This document shows, in pieces, positions 10,471 through 18,504 of a DNA stretch of 42,773 nt. Source of the stretch: Candidatus Dormiibacterota bacterium (lineage in GTDB: Bacteria; Chloroflexota; Dormibacteria; Dormibacterales; Dormibacteraceae); assembly GCA_955652675.1 (NCBI GenBank), contig CATPBP010000227.1:1-42773 (forward strand), written 5' to 3'. Every line of letters starts with the position of its first letter. The first letter of the stretch is position 1. The notes below the pieces were generated by a model that made no database searches, was not told where the DNA came from, and saw only the letters and a program-made list of their open reading frames with translations. Both the position numbers and the translations under genes were made by a program.

Positions 10471-11049
10471 CTACGGCACCACCGGCTCGATCACCGCGAG
10501 CCGGCCGTCACGACGGCGGAAGCAGACGTTCACAGACCCAGAGCCCTCATCCAGGAATACGTAGAAAGGCTGCTCAGCAGTGTCGAGGGTGTCGAGCGCC
10601 GCCACGGCATCCTCGAGGGACTCCGGGCGCAGCTTTATCCGGATCAGCTCCGGCCCGGGATCGCGTTCCCGGTCCTCCCCAAGCCCGTCCGGGGCCGCCC
10701 GCTTCTTCCCGACCTTGACCTTCTCCTTCAACTTGACCACCTGGCGGTCGACCTTATCGAGGGCGACGTCGAGCGCTGCCTTGGGGTCCGGCGCCACCTC
10801 TCGCGCCTGCGCGAGGGGCAGACGGCGTCCGTCCATCCGGACGATGATCTGCACCGCGCAGAAAGAGCTCGGGCCTCGGCCCGATTCCCTGGCGAACTCG
10901 ACCTCGGCCTCCACCACGCGATCGAAGTGGCGGGCCACACGGTGCAGCCTCTGCTCAGCGTACGTACGGATCCGAGCCGGCAATTCCTCGGTCCGGTCGT
11001 GAACCACGACCTTCACTAGAGGATGATACCCACCGCTTGGCAGGCTCAA
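10471..11049 (-). CDS. hpf: Long-form ribosome hibernation promoting factor
   Basis: This is a 192-residue product. The N-terminal S30AE/YfiA domain (about 12-110) binds the 30S decoding region. The C-terminal dimerisation domain (about 135-192, with DTAEQPFYVFLDEGSGSVNV and RRRDGRLAVIEP) is the long-HPF module that joins two ribosomes into inactive 100S particles. The open frame begins at TTG 11049, preceded by a purine-rich GAGAGGG. An alternative GTG at 11016 starts at VKVVVHDR, which fits the domain start better but lacks a Shine-Dalgarno. Neighbours are comF upstream and secA 2 bases downstream. Confidence 0.9.
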   Translation of the reverse strand: MSLPSGGYHPLVKVVVHDRTEELPARIRTYAEQRLHRVARHFDRVVEAEVEFARESGRGPSSFCAVQIIVRMDGRRLPLAQAREVAPDPKAALDVALDKVDRQVVKLKEKVKVGKKRAAPDGLGEDRERDPGPELIRIKLRPESLEDAVAALDTLDTAEQPFYVFLDEGSGSVNVCFRRRDGRLAVIEPVVP

Positions 11050-11073
11050 GCCGCCCTCTCCCGCGCCTGCTCT

Positions 11074-11787
11074 TTAGACCGAGACCCGAGCCACGGTCAT
11101 CCCCTGGACAGCTCCCGACCCGGCCGCCCGCAGAGCACCGGCGCAGGCCTCCAGAGTGGCGCCGGTGGTGGCGACGTCGTCCACCAGGAGAACCGGCTCA
11201 CCGCCGAGCGGAGGCCCTCGCCAGGCGAAGGCGTCTGCCACGTTGGCGTGACGTCGGAGGCGGTCGAGGCCCACCTGCGGTGGCGTGTCGCGGAGACGGA
11301 CCAGCCGACCCGGCGGGCGGGGGACCTCAAAGCGGCCCCGGAGCTCTCCCGCGAGCAGCTCCGACTGGTTGTAGCCCCGTCGGCGCAGCCTGGCCTCATG
11401 AAGCGGGACCGCCAGCAGAAGGCCGGCGGAGAGACCATCCAGCGCCATCCGCTCCACCATCAGAGCAGCCAGCGCGGGCGCGAGGCAGCGCCAGCCCTCG
11501 TACTTGAAGCGGTGGATCGCCCGTTCCAACGGCCCTTCGTATGCCGCCGCAGCCCGAGCTCGGGCGAGCGCCCGAAGACGCTCGCGACAACCGCAGCCGG
11601 CGGCGGCAAACTCCAGCTCGCGTCCGCAGCGAGGACAGAGCGGCTCCTCGAGGCGGCGAACCAGCGCCAGGCAGGAGTGGCAGAGCCAGTCCCCCAGGCG
11701 CCGGCAACCGCCGCACCGGCGAGGTAGGAGCCAGCCCAGCAAGGAGCTCTGCGGTCCGGTCCAGGAGCTGATCGAGAAGCGCAGCAC
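11074..11787 (-). CDS. ComF family phosphoribosyltransferase-like protein
   Basis: The product is 237 residues (GTG start). The N-terminus carries cysteine pairs of the ComFC zinc ribbon (RRCGGC, CHSC, CPRCG, and a CGC that may also contribute). A type-I phosphoribosyltransferase fold follows, with the PRPP-loop VLLVDDVATTGATL near the C-terminus and the family motif RRRGYNQ. ComFC proteins are needed for DNA uptake in naturally transformable bacteria but occur widely outside competence, so function here is uncertain. It sits 24 bases before hpf, as in firmicute genomes, and 34 bases after the DUF192 gene. Confidence 0.85.
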   Translation of the reverse strand: MLRFSISSWTGPQSSLLGWLLPRRCGGCRRLGDWLCHSCLALVRRLEEPLCPRCGRELEFAAAGCGCRERLRALARARAAAAYEGPLERAIHRFKYEGWRCLAPALAALMVERMALDGLSAGLLLAVPLHEARLRRRGYNQSELLAGELRGRFEVPRPPGRLVRLRDTPPQVGLDRLRRHANVADAFAWRGPPLGGEPVLLVDDVATTGATLEACAGALRAAGSGAVQGMTVARVSV

Positions 11788-11821
11788 GCCTCCAGGCTAT
11801 GTACTCGGTCAACCCTGCCCG

Positions 11822-12253
11822 TTAAGGCCCCGGACTTTGGGCGCCGGTGGAGCGATCCGTGCTCTCGGCGCCGTCGATGTCCCCCTCGGCCTGGACGGTC
11901 AGCTGGTCACCGCGTGTGAGAGCCAGGGGTGCCACGGTTCCGGCCGGCAGCTCCACCACGGTCCTGGCTCCGAAGACGAGTGGCACCACGCGCCACCGTC
12001 CCAGGCTGGAATAGGCGCGGACAACCCGCTGCCGGCGATCCAGGAAGACGGCGTCAATGGGGAAGCGCATGAAAAAGGTGTGGATGCCGTTGCAAGGAGA
12101 GATCCACATCCCAGCCCCCTCCGCCAGGGTGCGGCGGAACATCAGGCCCATGCCACGGCCCAGAAACGTGCGGGGCACCTCCAGGCGGCTCGCCAGCACC
12201 CTTCCCGAACCGGGGTGGACCAGGCGAAGGCGGCCCTGGCCGCGAGCAGGCAT
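11822..12253 (-). CDS. DUF192 family protein
   Basis: About 143 residues from ATG at 12253 (MPARGQGRLRLVHP). Family hallmarks are visible: a GLMFRR segment, then MWISPCNGIHTFFMRFPIDAVFLD, then ELPAGTVAPLALTRGD. DUF192 is a small all-beta domain of unknown biochemical function, often exported; no signal peptide is evident with this start. The frame extends upstream into the divergent hydrolase gene, but that part shows no family similarity, so the internal ATG is chosen. The C-terminal 20 residues are Ser/Thr/Asp-rich and unconserved in look. It is first in a possible DUF192-comF-hpf-secA-prfB unit. Confidence 0.82.
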   Translation of the reverse strand: MPARGQGRLRLVHPGSGRVLASRLEVPRTFLGRGMGLMFRRTLAEGAGMWISPCNGIHTFFMRFPIDAVFLDRRQRVVRAYSSLGRWRVVPLVFGARTVVELPAGTVAPLALTRGDQLTVQAEGDIDGAESTDRSTGAQSPGP

Positions 12254-12277
12254 GGCAACGACATACCCTACAGGGCG

Positions 12278-13027
12278 ATGTCGGATTTCGAATCCGGGGG
12301 AGTCCGCCTCCACTACGTCGCGGCCGGCCCCGAGGACGGCCCGCCGATCGTCCTGGTCCACGGATTCTGCAGCGACTACCAGCTCAACTGGGTCGGCTCC
12401 CGGTGGCAGGAGGCCCTGACGGGCGCCGGCCGCCGTGTGATCGGGCTGGACTGCCGCGGCCACGGTCAGTCAGAGAAGCCGCACGATCCGGAGGCCTACG
12501 ACCTCACCACGATGGCCGGCGACGCGGTCAGCCTTCTCGATCACCTCCGCCTGGAGCGGGCAGACTACCTCGGCTACTCGATGGGAGCACGGATCGGCCT
12601 GCAGCTCGTGGTCGACCATCCCGAGCGGCTGCGCCGGGCGATTCTGGGTGGCATCGGCGATTGGCGGGGGACTCGCCACGCAGACCTGATGGCGCGGCGC
12701 CTGCGCGGCGACGAGACCGTCAAGGACCCCGCCGCCGAGTCGTTCTACAAGTTCGCCACAGCCCGCCCCGTCAACGACTTGGAGGCGCTTGCCTGCTGCA
12801 TCCTGGGTCAGCAACGGCCGGAGCTCGACGAGGCATGGCTTGGCTCCATCCAGCTGCCGGTGGCGCTGATGGCGGGCGACAAGGACCCCATCGCCAGGGG
12901 CGCCCCCGATCTCGCAAGGCGCATCCCGGGGGCGCGCTACGTCTCCATCGAGGGGCGCAACCACATGAACGCGGTTCCCGCGCGCCATTTCAAGGCGGCG
13001 GCGCTGGAGTTCCTGGCCGAGGCCTGA
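12278..13027 (+). CDS. Alpha/beta hydrolase
   Basis: The ATG at 12278, preceded by CAGGG, gives 249 residues that start at the first strand of an alpha/beta-hydrolase fold. The oxyanion region is LVHGF (26-30) and the nucleophile elbow is GYSMGA with Ser101. Acid Asp203 lies in GDKDPI and His229 in GRNHM. The catalytic triad is complete, so it is probably an active esterase or lipase-like enzyme; the substrate cannot be told from the sequence. The longer open frame to the left is an antisense shadow of DUF192 and comF. It diverges from DUF192 with only 24 bases between start codons. Confidence 0.88.
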   Translation: MSDFESGGVRLHYVAAGPEDGPPIVLVHGFCSDYQLNWVGSRWQEALTGAGRRVIGLDCRGHGQSEKPHDPEAYDLTTMAGDAVSLLDHLRLERADYLGYSMGARIGLQLVVDHPERLRRAILGGIGDWRGTRHADLMARRLRGDETVKDPAAESFYKFATARPVNDLEALACCILGQQRPELDEAWLGSIQLPVALMAGDKDPIARGAPDLARRIPGARYVSIEGRNHMNAVPARHFKAAALEFLAEA

Positions 13028-13039
13028 GGCGCCGGGGCG

Positions 13040-13062
13040 TCCTCTCCTCACGCGGGAGGGAC
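13040..13062. repeat. Short intergenic palindrome, copy of recurrent 3'-end element
   Basis: TCCTCTCCTCACGCGGGAGG, followed by GAC, lies between the convergent hydrolase and GT2 genes. It resembles elements at 6693-6716, 18466-18490 and 33274-33298, all of the form pyrimidine block, CGC, purine block ending GGGA. Confidence 0.4.
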
Positions 13063-13105
13063 CTGAATTGGAGCCTGGGAGGCGAGACGTTCGGGAGCGC
13101 CCCCT

Positions 13106-13858
13106 CTAGAGCGTCTTGGAGGTGTCCTTTGCGCTCGGGCGTCGCCGGCCGAGTCGCCCGCGCAGCAGGAGGACGCCCAGCAGCGCCTTGCGAACCTCGC
13201 CCTGGGAAACCTTTGACACGCCGGCTATCCGGTCCTCGAAGCGTATCGGCACCTCCTCCACGGGGAAGCCGAGCCGGATGCAGCGGTAGAGCATCTCCAC
13301 CTGAAAGATGTATCCCTGCGAGAAGACCTGGTCCAGGTCGATCGCTATCAGCAGCGCCCGAGTATAGCAGCGATAGCCCGCCGTGCAGTCCCTCACCCGG
13401 AGCCCGAGAACGAGCCGGCAGTAGGTGTTGGCTGCCGAGGACAGCAGCAGCCGGTGCCACTTCCAGCCCACTATGGAACCGCCCTCGACATATCGCGAAC
13501 CGAGAGCCAAGCCGCCGGTCCTGGCCGCCGACTCCACGAGCCGAGGGAGGTACTGGGGCAAATGCGACCCGTCCGCGTCCATCTCCACGAAGAGCTCGTA
13601 TCCCTGCTCCAGGCCATAGCGAAAGCCCTCGACGTAAGCCGAGCCCAGGCCGAGCTTTCCCGGTCTCTGCAGCACGTGTATCCCGCCGTCTTCCTGCGCC
13701 AACCGGCGGGCGAGCTCGGCGGTGCCATCGGGTGAGCTGTCGTCCACCACCAGGACGTCGTAGCCGGCCTTCCGAATCCCGTGCACGGCACGCTCCAGGT
13801 TCTCGCGCTCGTTGTAGGTCGGCACCACGACGAGCACCGGCCCTGGCGGCTGGCTCAC
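13106..13858 (-). CDS. GT2 family polyprenol-phosphate mannosyltransferase-like (DPM1-type)
   Basis: GTG at 13858 (GTGA overlap with the upstream GT2 stop) gives 250 residues. The GT-A fold is evident: VVVPTYNERENLERAV, VVDDSSPDGT, and the metal-binding EMDADGSH. The C-terminal QVEMLYRC and EVPIRFEDR motifs are typical of dolichol/polyprenol-phosphate mannose synthases. It has no C-terminal membrane domain. Its likely role is moving a sugar from a nucleotide donor to a polyprenyl phosphate for use by membrane glycosyltransferases; the sugar is not certain. The frame upstream of the GTG is antisense-like and not family-conserved. Confidence 0.85.
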   Translation of the reverse strand: MSQPPGPVLVVVPTYNERENLERAVHGIRKAGYDVLVVDDSSPDGTAELARRLAQEDGGIHVLQRPGKLGLGSAYVEGFRYGLEQGYELFVEMDADGSHLPQYLPRLVESAARTGGLALGSRYVEGGSIVGWKWHRLLLSSAANTYCRLVLGLRVRDCTAGYRCYTRALLIAIDLDQVFSQGYIFQVEMLYRCIRLGFPVEEVPIRFEDRIAGVSKVSQGEVRKALLGVLLLRGRLGRRRPSAKDTSKTL

Positions 13859-14553
13859 CTTCGGAACCGAATTCTCAAGATGTCCCGCAGCATGCGGCTG
13901 GAGTCTCTCAAGGCGGAGACGCGAGTGATGTCCGAGTTCATCCAACGCACAGGAATTTCGCATATTCGATAGCCGGCTCGTTTAGCAAGGTAGAGCAGTT
14001 CGACGTCGTAGGCGAAGCCGTCGATCTGGAGGTCCCGCGCCAGCCCCCTCGCGACCTCGCCTCGCAGGAGCTTGAATCCGCACTGGGTGTCCCAGATGCC
14101 CGGCAGCAGCAGCGACTGCACCATCAGGTTGAAGGTCTTACCCATGAACCGGCGATAAAACGGCTGGTCGACTTCCCGCGCTCCCTTCTTCGCTCGCGAT
14201 CCGATCGCCACGTCGGCGCCCCCGGCGATCGCATCTTCCAGCTTGGGCAGCTCGTCGATGGGTGCAGAGAAGTCGACGTCGCTCAGCAGCACCAACTCTC
14301 CCTGGCTGGATTTGACGCCCTCCACTATCGCGCGGCCCTTTCCGTAGTGTCGGACCAGGCGGACGCCGCGCACGTAGGGGTGTAGTCGCCGGGCCTCCTC
14401 GATGATCTGGCGGGTGCGATCGGTGCTGCCGTCGTCGACCAGGATCAGCTCGAAGCTGCGGCTGTTCCGCTCCCGGTAGCGCTCGGCGATGTCCAGAGCC
14501 AGCGGCAGGCGGCGCTCCTCATTGAAGCAGGGCACGACCACGGTCAGATTCAC
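13855..14553 (-). CDS. GT2 family dolichyl-phosphate glucosyltransferase-like (ALG5-type)
   Basis: This is a 232-residue GT-A transferase. The N-terminus VVVPCFNEERRLP and LILVDDGSTDRT bind the nucleotide sugar, and SDVDFSAP supplies the D-x-D metal site. The GIWDTQCGFKLLRG and IDGFAYDVELLYLAKR segments are characteristic of ALG5-like polyprenyl-phosphate glucosyltransferases. It is translationally coupled to the DPM1-type gene downstream. The pair probably charges lipid-phosphate carriers with two sugars for envelope glycan assembly; this is inference from family and context. Confidence 0.85.
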   Translation of the reverse strand: MNLTVVVPCFNEERRLPLALDIAERYRERNSRSFELILVDDGSTDRTRQIIEEARRLHPYVRGVRLVRHYGKGRAIVEGVKSSQGELVLLSDVDFSAPIDELPKLEDAIAGGADVAIGSRAKKGAREVDQPFYRRFMGKTFNLMVQSLLLPGIWDTQCGFKLLRGEVARGLARDLQIDGFAYDVELLYLAKRAGYRICEIPVRWMNSDITRVSALRDSSRMLRDILRIRFRR

Positions 14554-14640
14554 GGCGGCCCATCGTACCCAAGGCCGGTCGAGGCCACGGTCACGCCCAC
14601 CCCTTGGTCGAGCTGCGGAGGACCAAGCAGTCTCGCGGCG

Positions 14641-15417
14641 TCAGCCGCGGCGGTCCCTGAGGACCGCAAGCGCGTAGGTGGGCAGTACCGCCATTCGGCG
14701 CGCCCGCCAGGGCTCTTGCGCCAGCCGCCAGAGCCATTCCAGGTGGGCTCCGCGGATCAGCGGGGGCGCCCGTCGCACCCGCCCGGCCAGAAAGTCGAAC
14801 GCCCCCCCCACTCCGACCGCCACGGGAACGCTGAGCCGCTCCCGGTTGCGGTCGATCCAGAGCTCCTGCCGAGGATGGCCGTAGGCGACCAGAAGCAGGT
14901 CCGCGCCGCTACTCTCGATCCGGAGGAGGCTGTCATCGTCGTCCTCCTCGCCTGGCGAGCCGGCGTGGCATCCCACCACCTGCAGCCCTGGCACCCGGGC
15001 CTGGAGCCGCGCCCCCGCCTCGTCCGCGACACCCGGCTGAGCGCCCAGCAGGAAGAGTCGCCAGCCTCGTCTGGCGCAGAGGTTGGCCAGGGCCGGCACG
15101 AGGTCGCTGCCGGCGACACGCTGCTGGTCGCGACAGCCCTGCCGGCGCATGGCCCAGACGACGCCGATCCCGTCGGCGAGGCAGAGGTCAGCCGTCTCCA
15201 GCACGCGCCGGAAGGGTTGGTCGCTTTGAGCTCGCATCACGAACTCGGGGTTCACTGTGGCGATGAGCCGGGTGCGCCCACGATCCTCCAGAAACCGTTC
15301 GATCCGTTCCAGCGCACCCGCCATGTCCAGGCAGTCGACCCGGACCCCCAGGATCTGGGTGCTACGTTGCCCGGTATGATCGCCCGCCGGTGCTGACCGT
15401 GAGCTGCGACCTGTCAC
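14641..15417 (-). CDS. WecG/TagA/CpsF family glycosyltransferase
   Basis: A 258-residue frame (GTG start at 15417) with the GT26 signature: ATVNPEFVMRAQ, ADLCLADGIGVVWA, the GSDLVPAL block, and LLLVAYGHPRQELWI. The C-terminal segment VGVGGAFDFLAGRVRRAPPLI is typical. GT26 enzymes add a second sugar such as N-acetylmannosamine to the undecaprenyl-PP-GlcNAc made by WecA/TagO, in enterobacterial common antigen or wall teichoic acid. A WecA/TagO-type gene is at 28113-29291. Its start overlaps the divergent GT4 start by up to 28 bases; the next Met is too far in to be the true start. Confidence 0.88.
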   Translation of the reverse strand: MTGRSSRSAPAGDHTGQRSTQILGVRVDCLDMAGALERIERFLEDRGRTRLIATVNPEFVMRAQSDQPFRRVLETADLCLADGIGVVWAMRRQGCRDQQRVAGSDLVPALANLCARRGWRLFLLGAQPGVADEAGARLQARVPGLQVVGCHAGSPGEEDDDDSLLRIESSGADLLLVAYGHPRQELWIDRNRERLSVPVAVGVGGAFDFLAGRVRRAPPLIRGAHLEWLWRLAQEPWRARRMAVLPTYALAVLRDRRG

Positions 15418-16349
15418 GCCTGCAGATGGAGCGCCCGGCCGGCGCTGCCGTGTATGCGAGCTACGTCGTCGAGCGGCTGCTCGAGACCGGTGAGGTCCGG
15501 TTGGTCGGAGACGCCGAGATTCGCCATGCCGACGCCATCCTCAACCTGGACGGACGTTTCCGTTCCGGTCGAGGCCAGCCGGTGGTGAGCGCGATTCTGG
15601 ACCTCGGACATCTGTTCGCGCGGCAGGCCTACGGACCCCTCGAGTGGATGCTCCAGAACTGGCGCGTCGCCTCGATGGCCCGCCGCTCCGACCACCTGCT
15701 GGTGCCCTCTGGCCCGGTGCGCTCGGCTCTCGAGCGCTACCTCGGGGTCAGACAGGAGAGGGTGACGGTGCTGGAGCCCCTGCCGGCTCCCGCCTTCAGA
15801 CGGCCCCCCCGGGCCGAAGTCGAGCAGCTCCGGCGCAAGCTGGGGCTGCCTGACCGTTACTTTCTCTTCGTTGGTGTCCGCAGCCGGCGAAAGAACCTTC
15901 CCCTGCTGGCGGCCGCCCGGAAGCTGGCCGGAGCCAGCCTGGGAGCGGCCGGGCTGGTGCTGGCAGGGCCTGGCCGGCTGACGCTGCCGGACTCCGTGGA
16001 CCTGGGATACGTGCCCGCCCCCGACCTGCCTGCCCTGCTCGGGGGAGCGCTGGCCTGGCTGAACCCCAGCCACTACGAGGGCAGCGCGATTGGAGCGCTG
16101 GAGGCGATGGCCTGTGGGACCCCGGCGCTGGTCGCCGCAACCGGCGCTCAAGCCCACGGCGTTGACATGAACGGGATGGTCCTCCCACCCGACGACGCGC
16201 CGGAGTGGAGCAAGGCGCTGGTGGAGGTCGCCACCCATCCCACTTCGCGCGGGCTGATGTCGGCCGCCGGCTTGCGCAGGATCGGCGAGCTCAAGGCGAC
16301 AGGGTCCCCTGTAGCGCCACTTGTGTCGGCGCTCTCCGGGACAGCGTGA
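15390..16349 (+). CDS. GT4 family glycosyltransferase
   Basis: A 319-residue GT-B protein, somewhat short for GT4. The N-terminus VSCDLSRLQMERPAGAAVYA corresponds to the GT4 pattern in which a strand is followed by a Gly-rich acceptor loop. The C-terminal donor domain has FVGVRSRRKN and NPSHYEGSAIGALEAMACGTP with the E-x7-E motif. It is probably a retaining transferase using a nucleotide sugar for an envelope polysaccharide. GTG at 15390 and GTG at 15399 are both possible starts, and each overlaps the divergent wecG-like gene. The 3' end overlaps the convergent deacetylase by 59 bases. Confidence 0.82.
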   Translation: MLTVSCDLSRLQMERPAGAAVYASYVVERLLETGEVRLVGDAEIRHADAILNLDGRFRSGRGQPVVSAILDLGHLFARQAYGPLEWMLQNWRVASMARRSDHLLVPSGPVRSALERYLGVRQERVTVLEPLPAPAFRRPPRAEVEQLRRKLGLPDRYFLFVGVRSRRKNLPLLAAARKLAGASLGAAGLVLAGPGRLTLPDSVDLGYVPAPDLPALLGGALAWLNPSHYEGSAIGALEAMACGTPALVAATGAQAHGVDMNGMVLPPDDAPEWSKALVEVATHPTSRGLMSAAGLRRIGELKATGSPVAPLVSALSGTA

Positions 16350-17346
16350 GCCGCCGGTTGGCCTGCTGAGGGACCGCCGGCGTGGGCTCCAGGACTCGCG
16401 GCTGACCGCTGACGGCCTCCAGCTCCGAGGGCTCCTCGGGTCCCAGGCTGGCGGCGAACTGTTCCAGCGATTCACCCCCGCCCACACGCACGCGAGCCCA
16501 GAGGAAGCGATCGGATGCGGAATGCTGGGTCCCGGCGGCGGTCGTGGTGGCCGTCTCGTAGCCGGCCACTTGAGTGGCCTGGAGCACTGTTGGGTTGACC
16601 ACGCCGGCCGGGTAGCAGAAATCAAGGACCGGGTGTTTCAGCATCGCTTCCAGGCCCACCTTGCTGTCCTGGAGCTGGCGTCGCAGCTCTTCGGGCGCCA
16701 GCTTGGTCAGATCGGGGTGGGACACACTGTGCGACCCGATCTCGATGCGGTTCGCGTCCATCTCGATCACCTGCTGCCGAGTCACGGTACCTGGGCCGTC
16801 CACGAATCCGGTGACGATGTAGGCCACGGCTTTGAAACGGTGCTCCTTGAGAATCGGGTAGGCGGTTGTATAGAGATCCCGGTAGCCGTCGTCCAGCGTG
16901 ATGACGACCGGCTTTGCAGGCAGCGGCCGCTTACCCAGCAGGTAGTCCCGAAGGTCCCGCATGTCGATCGGCTGAAAGCCGTGACCGGCCAGCCAGTTCA
17001 TCTGCGCGCTGAAGTCGGCCGGGGTGACCGAGAGGTTGAAGCCGAGCCGGTCATGCGGCTCGGGATTGACGCGAATGTAGTGGTACATGAGGATCGGCAC
17101 GTGCACAGCGGGCCGGCCGGGTGGAATGATCCGGCCCGACTGTGCGAGTGTTATCCCCGGACCCACGGTGGGTAGGCCGGAACCTGGTGACGGAGTGGGC
17201 ACGATCCTCCCGGTCGTGGACCTTTGGGTCCCGGCGGCCGACAGCCCACCGCTGGGAAGCGCCTGCGCCAGCGAGTACGAGGCGAGGGCTACGAGTACAG
17301 CCGCTCCCACCTGCCCACCTGTGGGGCGTCCTTTCATTCGGGGCAT
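16291..17346 (-). CDS. Secreted polysaccharide deacetylase (NodB/CE4)
   Basis: This 351-residue product has an N-terminal hydrophobic segment (about 11-30) acting as signal or anchor, then a Pro/Ser/Gly-rich linker. A NodB homology domain follows (about 82-270). CE4 metal and catalytic motifs are present: ITLDDGY with Asp152-Asp153, and HSVSH with His206 and His210; DFCYPAG is a later conserved motif. It probably removes acetyl groups from an extracellular N-acetylated glycan or peptidoglycan. The C-terminal 70 residues are low-complexity and overlap the convergent GT4 gene. Its start is 33 bases from the divergent GT4 at 17380. Confidence 0.87.
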   Translation of the reverse strand: MPRMKGRPTGGQVGAAVLVALASYSLAQALPSGGLSAAGTQRSTTGRIVPTPSPGSGLPTVGPGITLAQSGRIIPPGRPAVHVPILMYHYIRVNPEPHDRLGFNLSVTPADFSAQMNWLAGHGFQPIDMRDLRDYLLGKRPLPAKPVVITLDDGYRDLYTTAYPILKEHRFKAVAYIVTGFVDGPGTVTRQQVIEMDANRIEIGSHSVSHPDLTKLAPEELRRQLQDSKVGLEAMLKHPVLDFCYPAGVVNPTVLQATQVAGYETATTTAAGTQHSASDRFLWARVRVGGGESLEQFAASLGPEEPSELEAVSGQPRVLEPTPAVPQQANRRLTLSRRAPTQVALQGTLSP

Positions 17347-17379
17347 AGGTTAGGGGCGATCGACGACACTTTGCCACTC

Positions 17380-18456
17380 ATGACGGCCGGCCGCAGGAGC
17401 ACCACCGTCGCGGTTGACGCGAACCCCGCCGTCCGCGACGTCCAGACCGGTACCGAGGCGTACGCCCGAGAAGTGTCCCGGCGTCTACCCGATGTCGCGC
17501 CCGATCTCCGTTTCATCTTCTACGTCTCCCGCCCGTCCGAGATTGCCGGCGTCGACCTCACGGTTCTGCCCGGGCGGCGGCTGTGGTCCCAGCTGCGGCT
17601 GCCTGTCGAACTCTGGAATCGACGTCCGGACGTTTTCTTCGCTCCATCTCACGTGGTGCCTTTCCTGGCCCCGGGCCGAACCGTCACCGCCATCCACGAC
17701 CTGGCTTTCGAGCGCTACCCGGGGGCTTACCGGCCGCGCGACCTGGCCTACTTACGACTAACGACTCGTTGGGCCGCCAGGCGTTGCCGCCTGCTCCTCA
17801 CCGTGTCCTGGTCCACGGCGCTCGATCTCGTCGAGCTCTACGGCGTCGACCCCGACAGGCTGAGGGTCGTCCCCCTGGGCGGCGGCGAGCCGCTGGAGGG
17901 GGGCATGGATTCCGGCCAGGCGGGACGCCGGCTGGCAGCCCTGGGCGTCGACGGTCCGTTCGCCCTCCACGTCGGCCGCGTCGAACCTCGCAAGAACCAG
18001 CTCACCGCCCTGGCTGCCGTCGAACGTCTCGACTCTCTCCTGCTCGTCTGCGCGGGGCCGGTGGTGGACGAGGAGGTGGCGACGCGCCTGCGGCGGTCTC
18101 GACGCTGCCGTGTGCTGGGCCCGGTCAGCGACTCGGACCTCGAGAGCCTGTACGCCCAGGCCGAGGTGCTGCTCTTCCCGAGCCTCTATGAGGGCTTCGG
18201 ACTCCCGGTTCTGGAGGCGATGCGGCGCGGCGTGCCCGTGGTCACGGTCGCGGTCTCCTCCCTTCCCGAGGTGGGCGACTCGGCGGCGATCTTCGTGGAG
18301 GATCCCCTGGACGCCGAAGGTCTCGCCATTGCCGTGGAGGAGGCGATCGCCCAGCGTCCGGAGCTGGCCGGACTCGGTCGAGCCCAGGCCGCTCGGTTCA
18401 CCTGGCACCGAACAGCCGAGGCCGTGGCCCAAGCCTTGCGCGAAGCCGCCAGTTAA
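17380..18456 (+). CDS. GT4 family glycosyltransferase
   Basis: ATG at 17380 gives 358 residues beginning at the GT4 N-terminus (VAVDANPAVRDVQTGTEAYAR). The GT-B C-domain has HVGRVEPRKNQ and LFPSLYEGFGLPVLEAM, with the E-x7-E nucleotide-sugar motif. It is similar in architecture to the GT4 at 18505-19701, and the two are convergent. It is a probable mannosyl- or rhamnosyltransferase-like enzyme of the surface glycan cluster; donor and acceptor are unknown. The open frame left of this ATG is only the antisense of the deacetylase N-terminus. Confidence 0.86.
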   Translation: MTAGRRSTTVAVDANPAVRDVQTGTEAYAREVSRRLPDVAPDLRFIFYVSRPSEIAGVDLTVLPGRRLWSQLRLPVELWNRRPDVFFAPSHVVPFLAPGRTVTAIHDLAFERYPGAYRPRDLAYLRLTTRWAARRCRLLLTVSWSTALDLVELYGVDPDRLRVVPLGGGEPLEGGMDSGQAGRRLAALGVDGPFALHVGRVEPRKNQLTALAAVERLDSLLLVCAGPVVDEEVATRLRRSRRCRVLGPVSDSDLESLYAQAEVLLFPSLYEGFGLPVLEAMRRGVPVVTVAVSSLPEVGDSAAIFVEDPLDAEGLAIAVEEAIAQRPELAGLGRAQAARFTWHRTAEAVAQALREAAS

Positions 18457-18459
18457 GCC

Positions 18460-18489
18460 AAAAAAGGATCCCTCTCGCGTGGGGAGGGA
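18460..18489 (-). terminator. Intrinsic terminator of the minus-strand GT4 gene
   Basis: On the minus strand TCCCTC (18484-18489) pairs with GAGGGA (18469-18474) around a 9-nt loop, followed after TCC by TTTTTT (18460-18465). It sits 16 bases past the GT4 stop codon, between convergent genes. The same sequence is one copy of the recurrent intergenic palindrome. Confidence 0.65.
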
Positions 18490-18504
18490 GTGGCTTGCGC
18501 AACC

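Noticed and set aside
12403-14385. 660-codon plus-strand frame
   Set aside because: It is an Arg/Pro-rich shadow in a different frame of the hydrolase and antisense to the GT2 genes, typical of GC-rich DNA.
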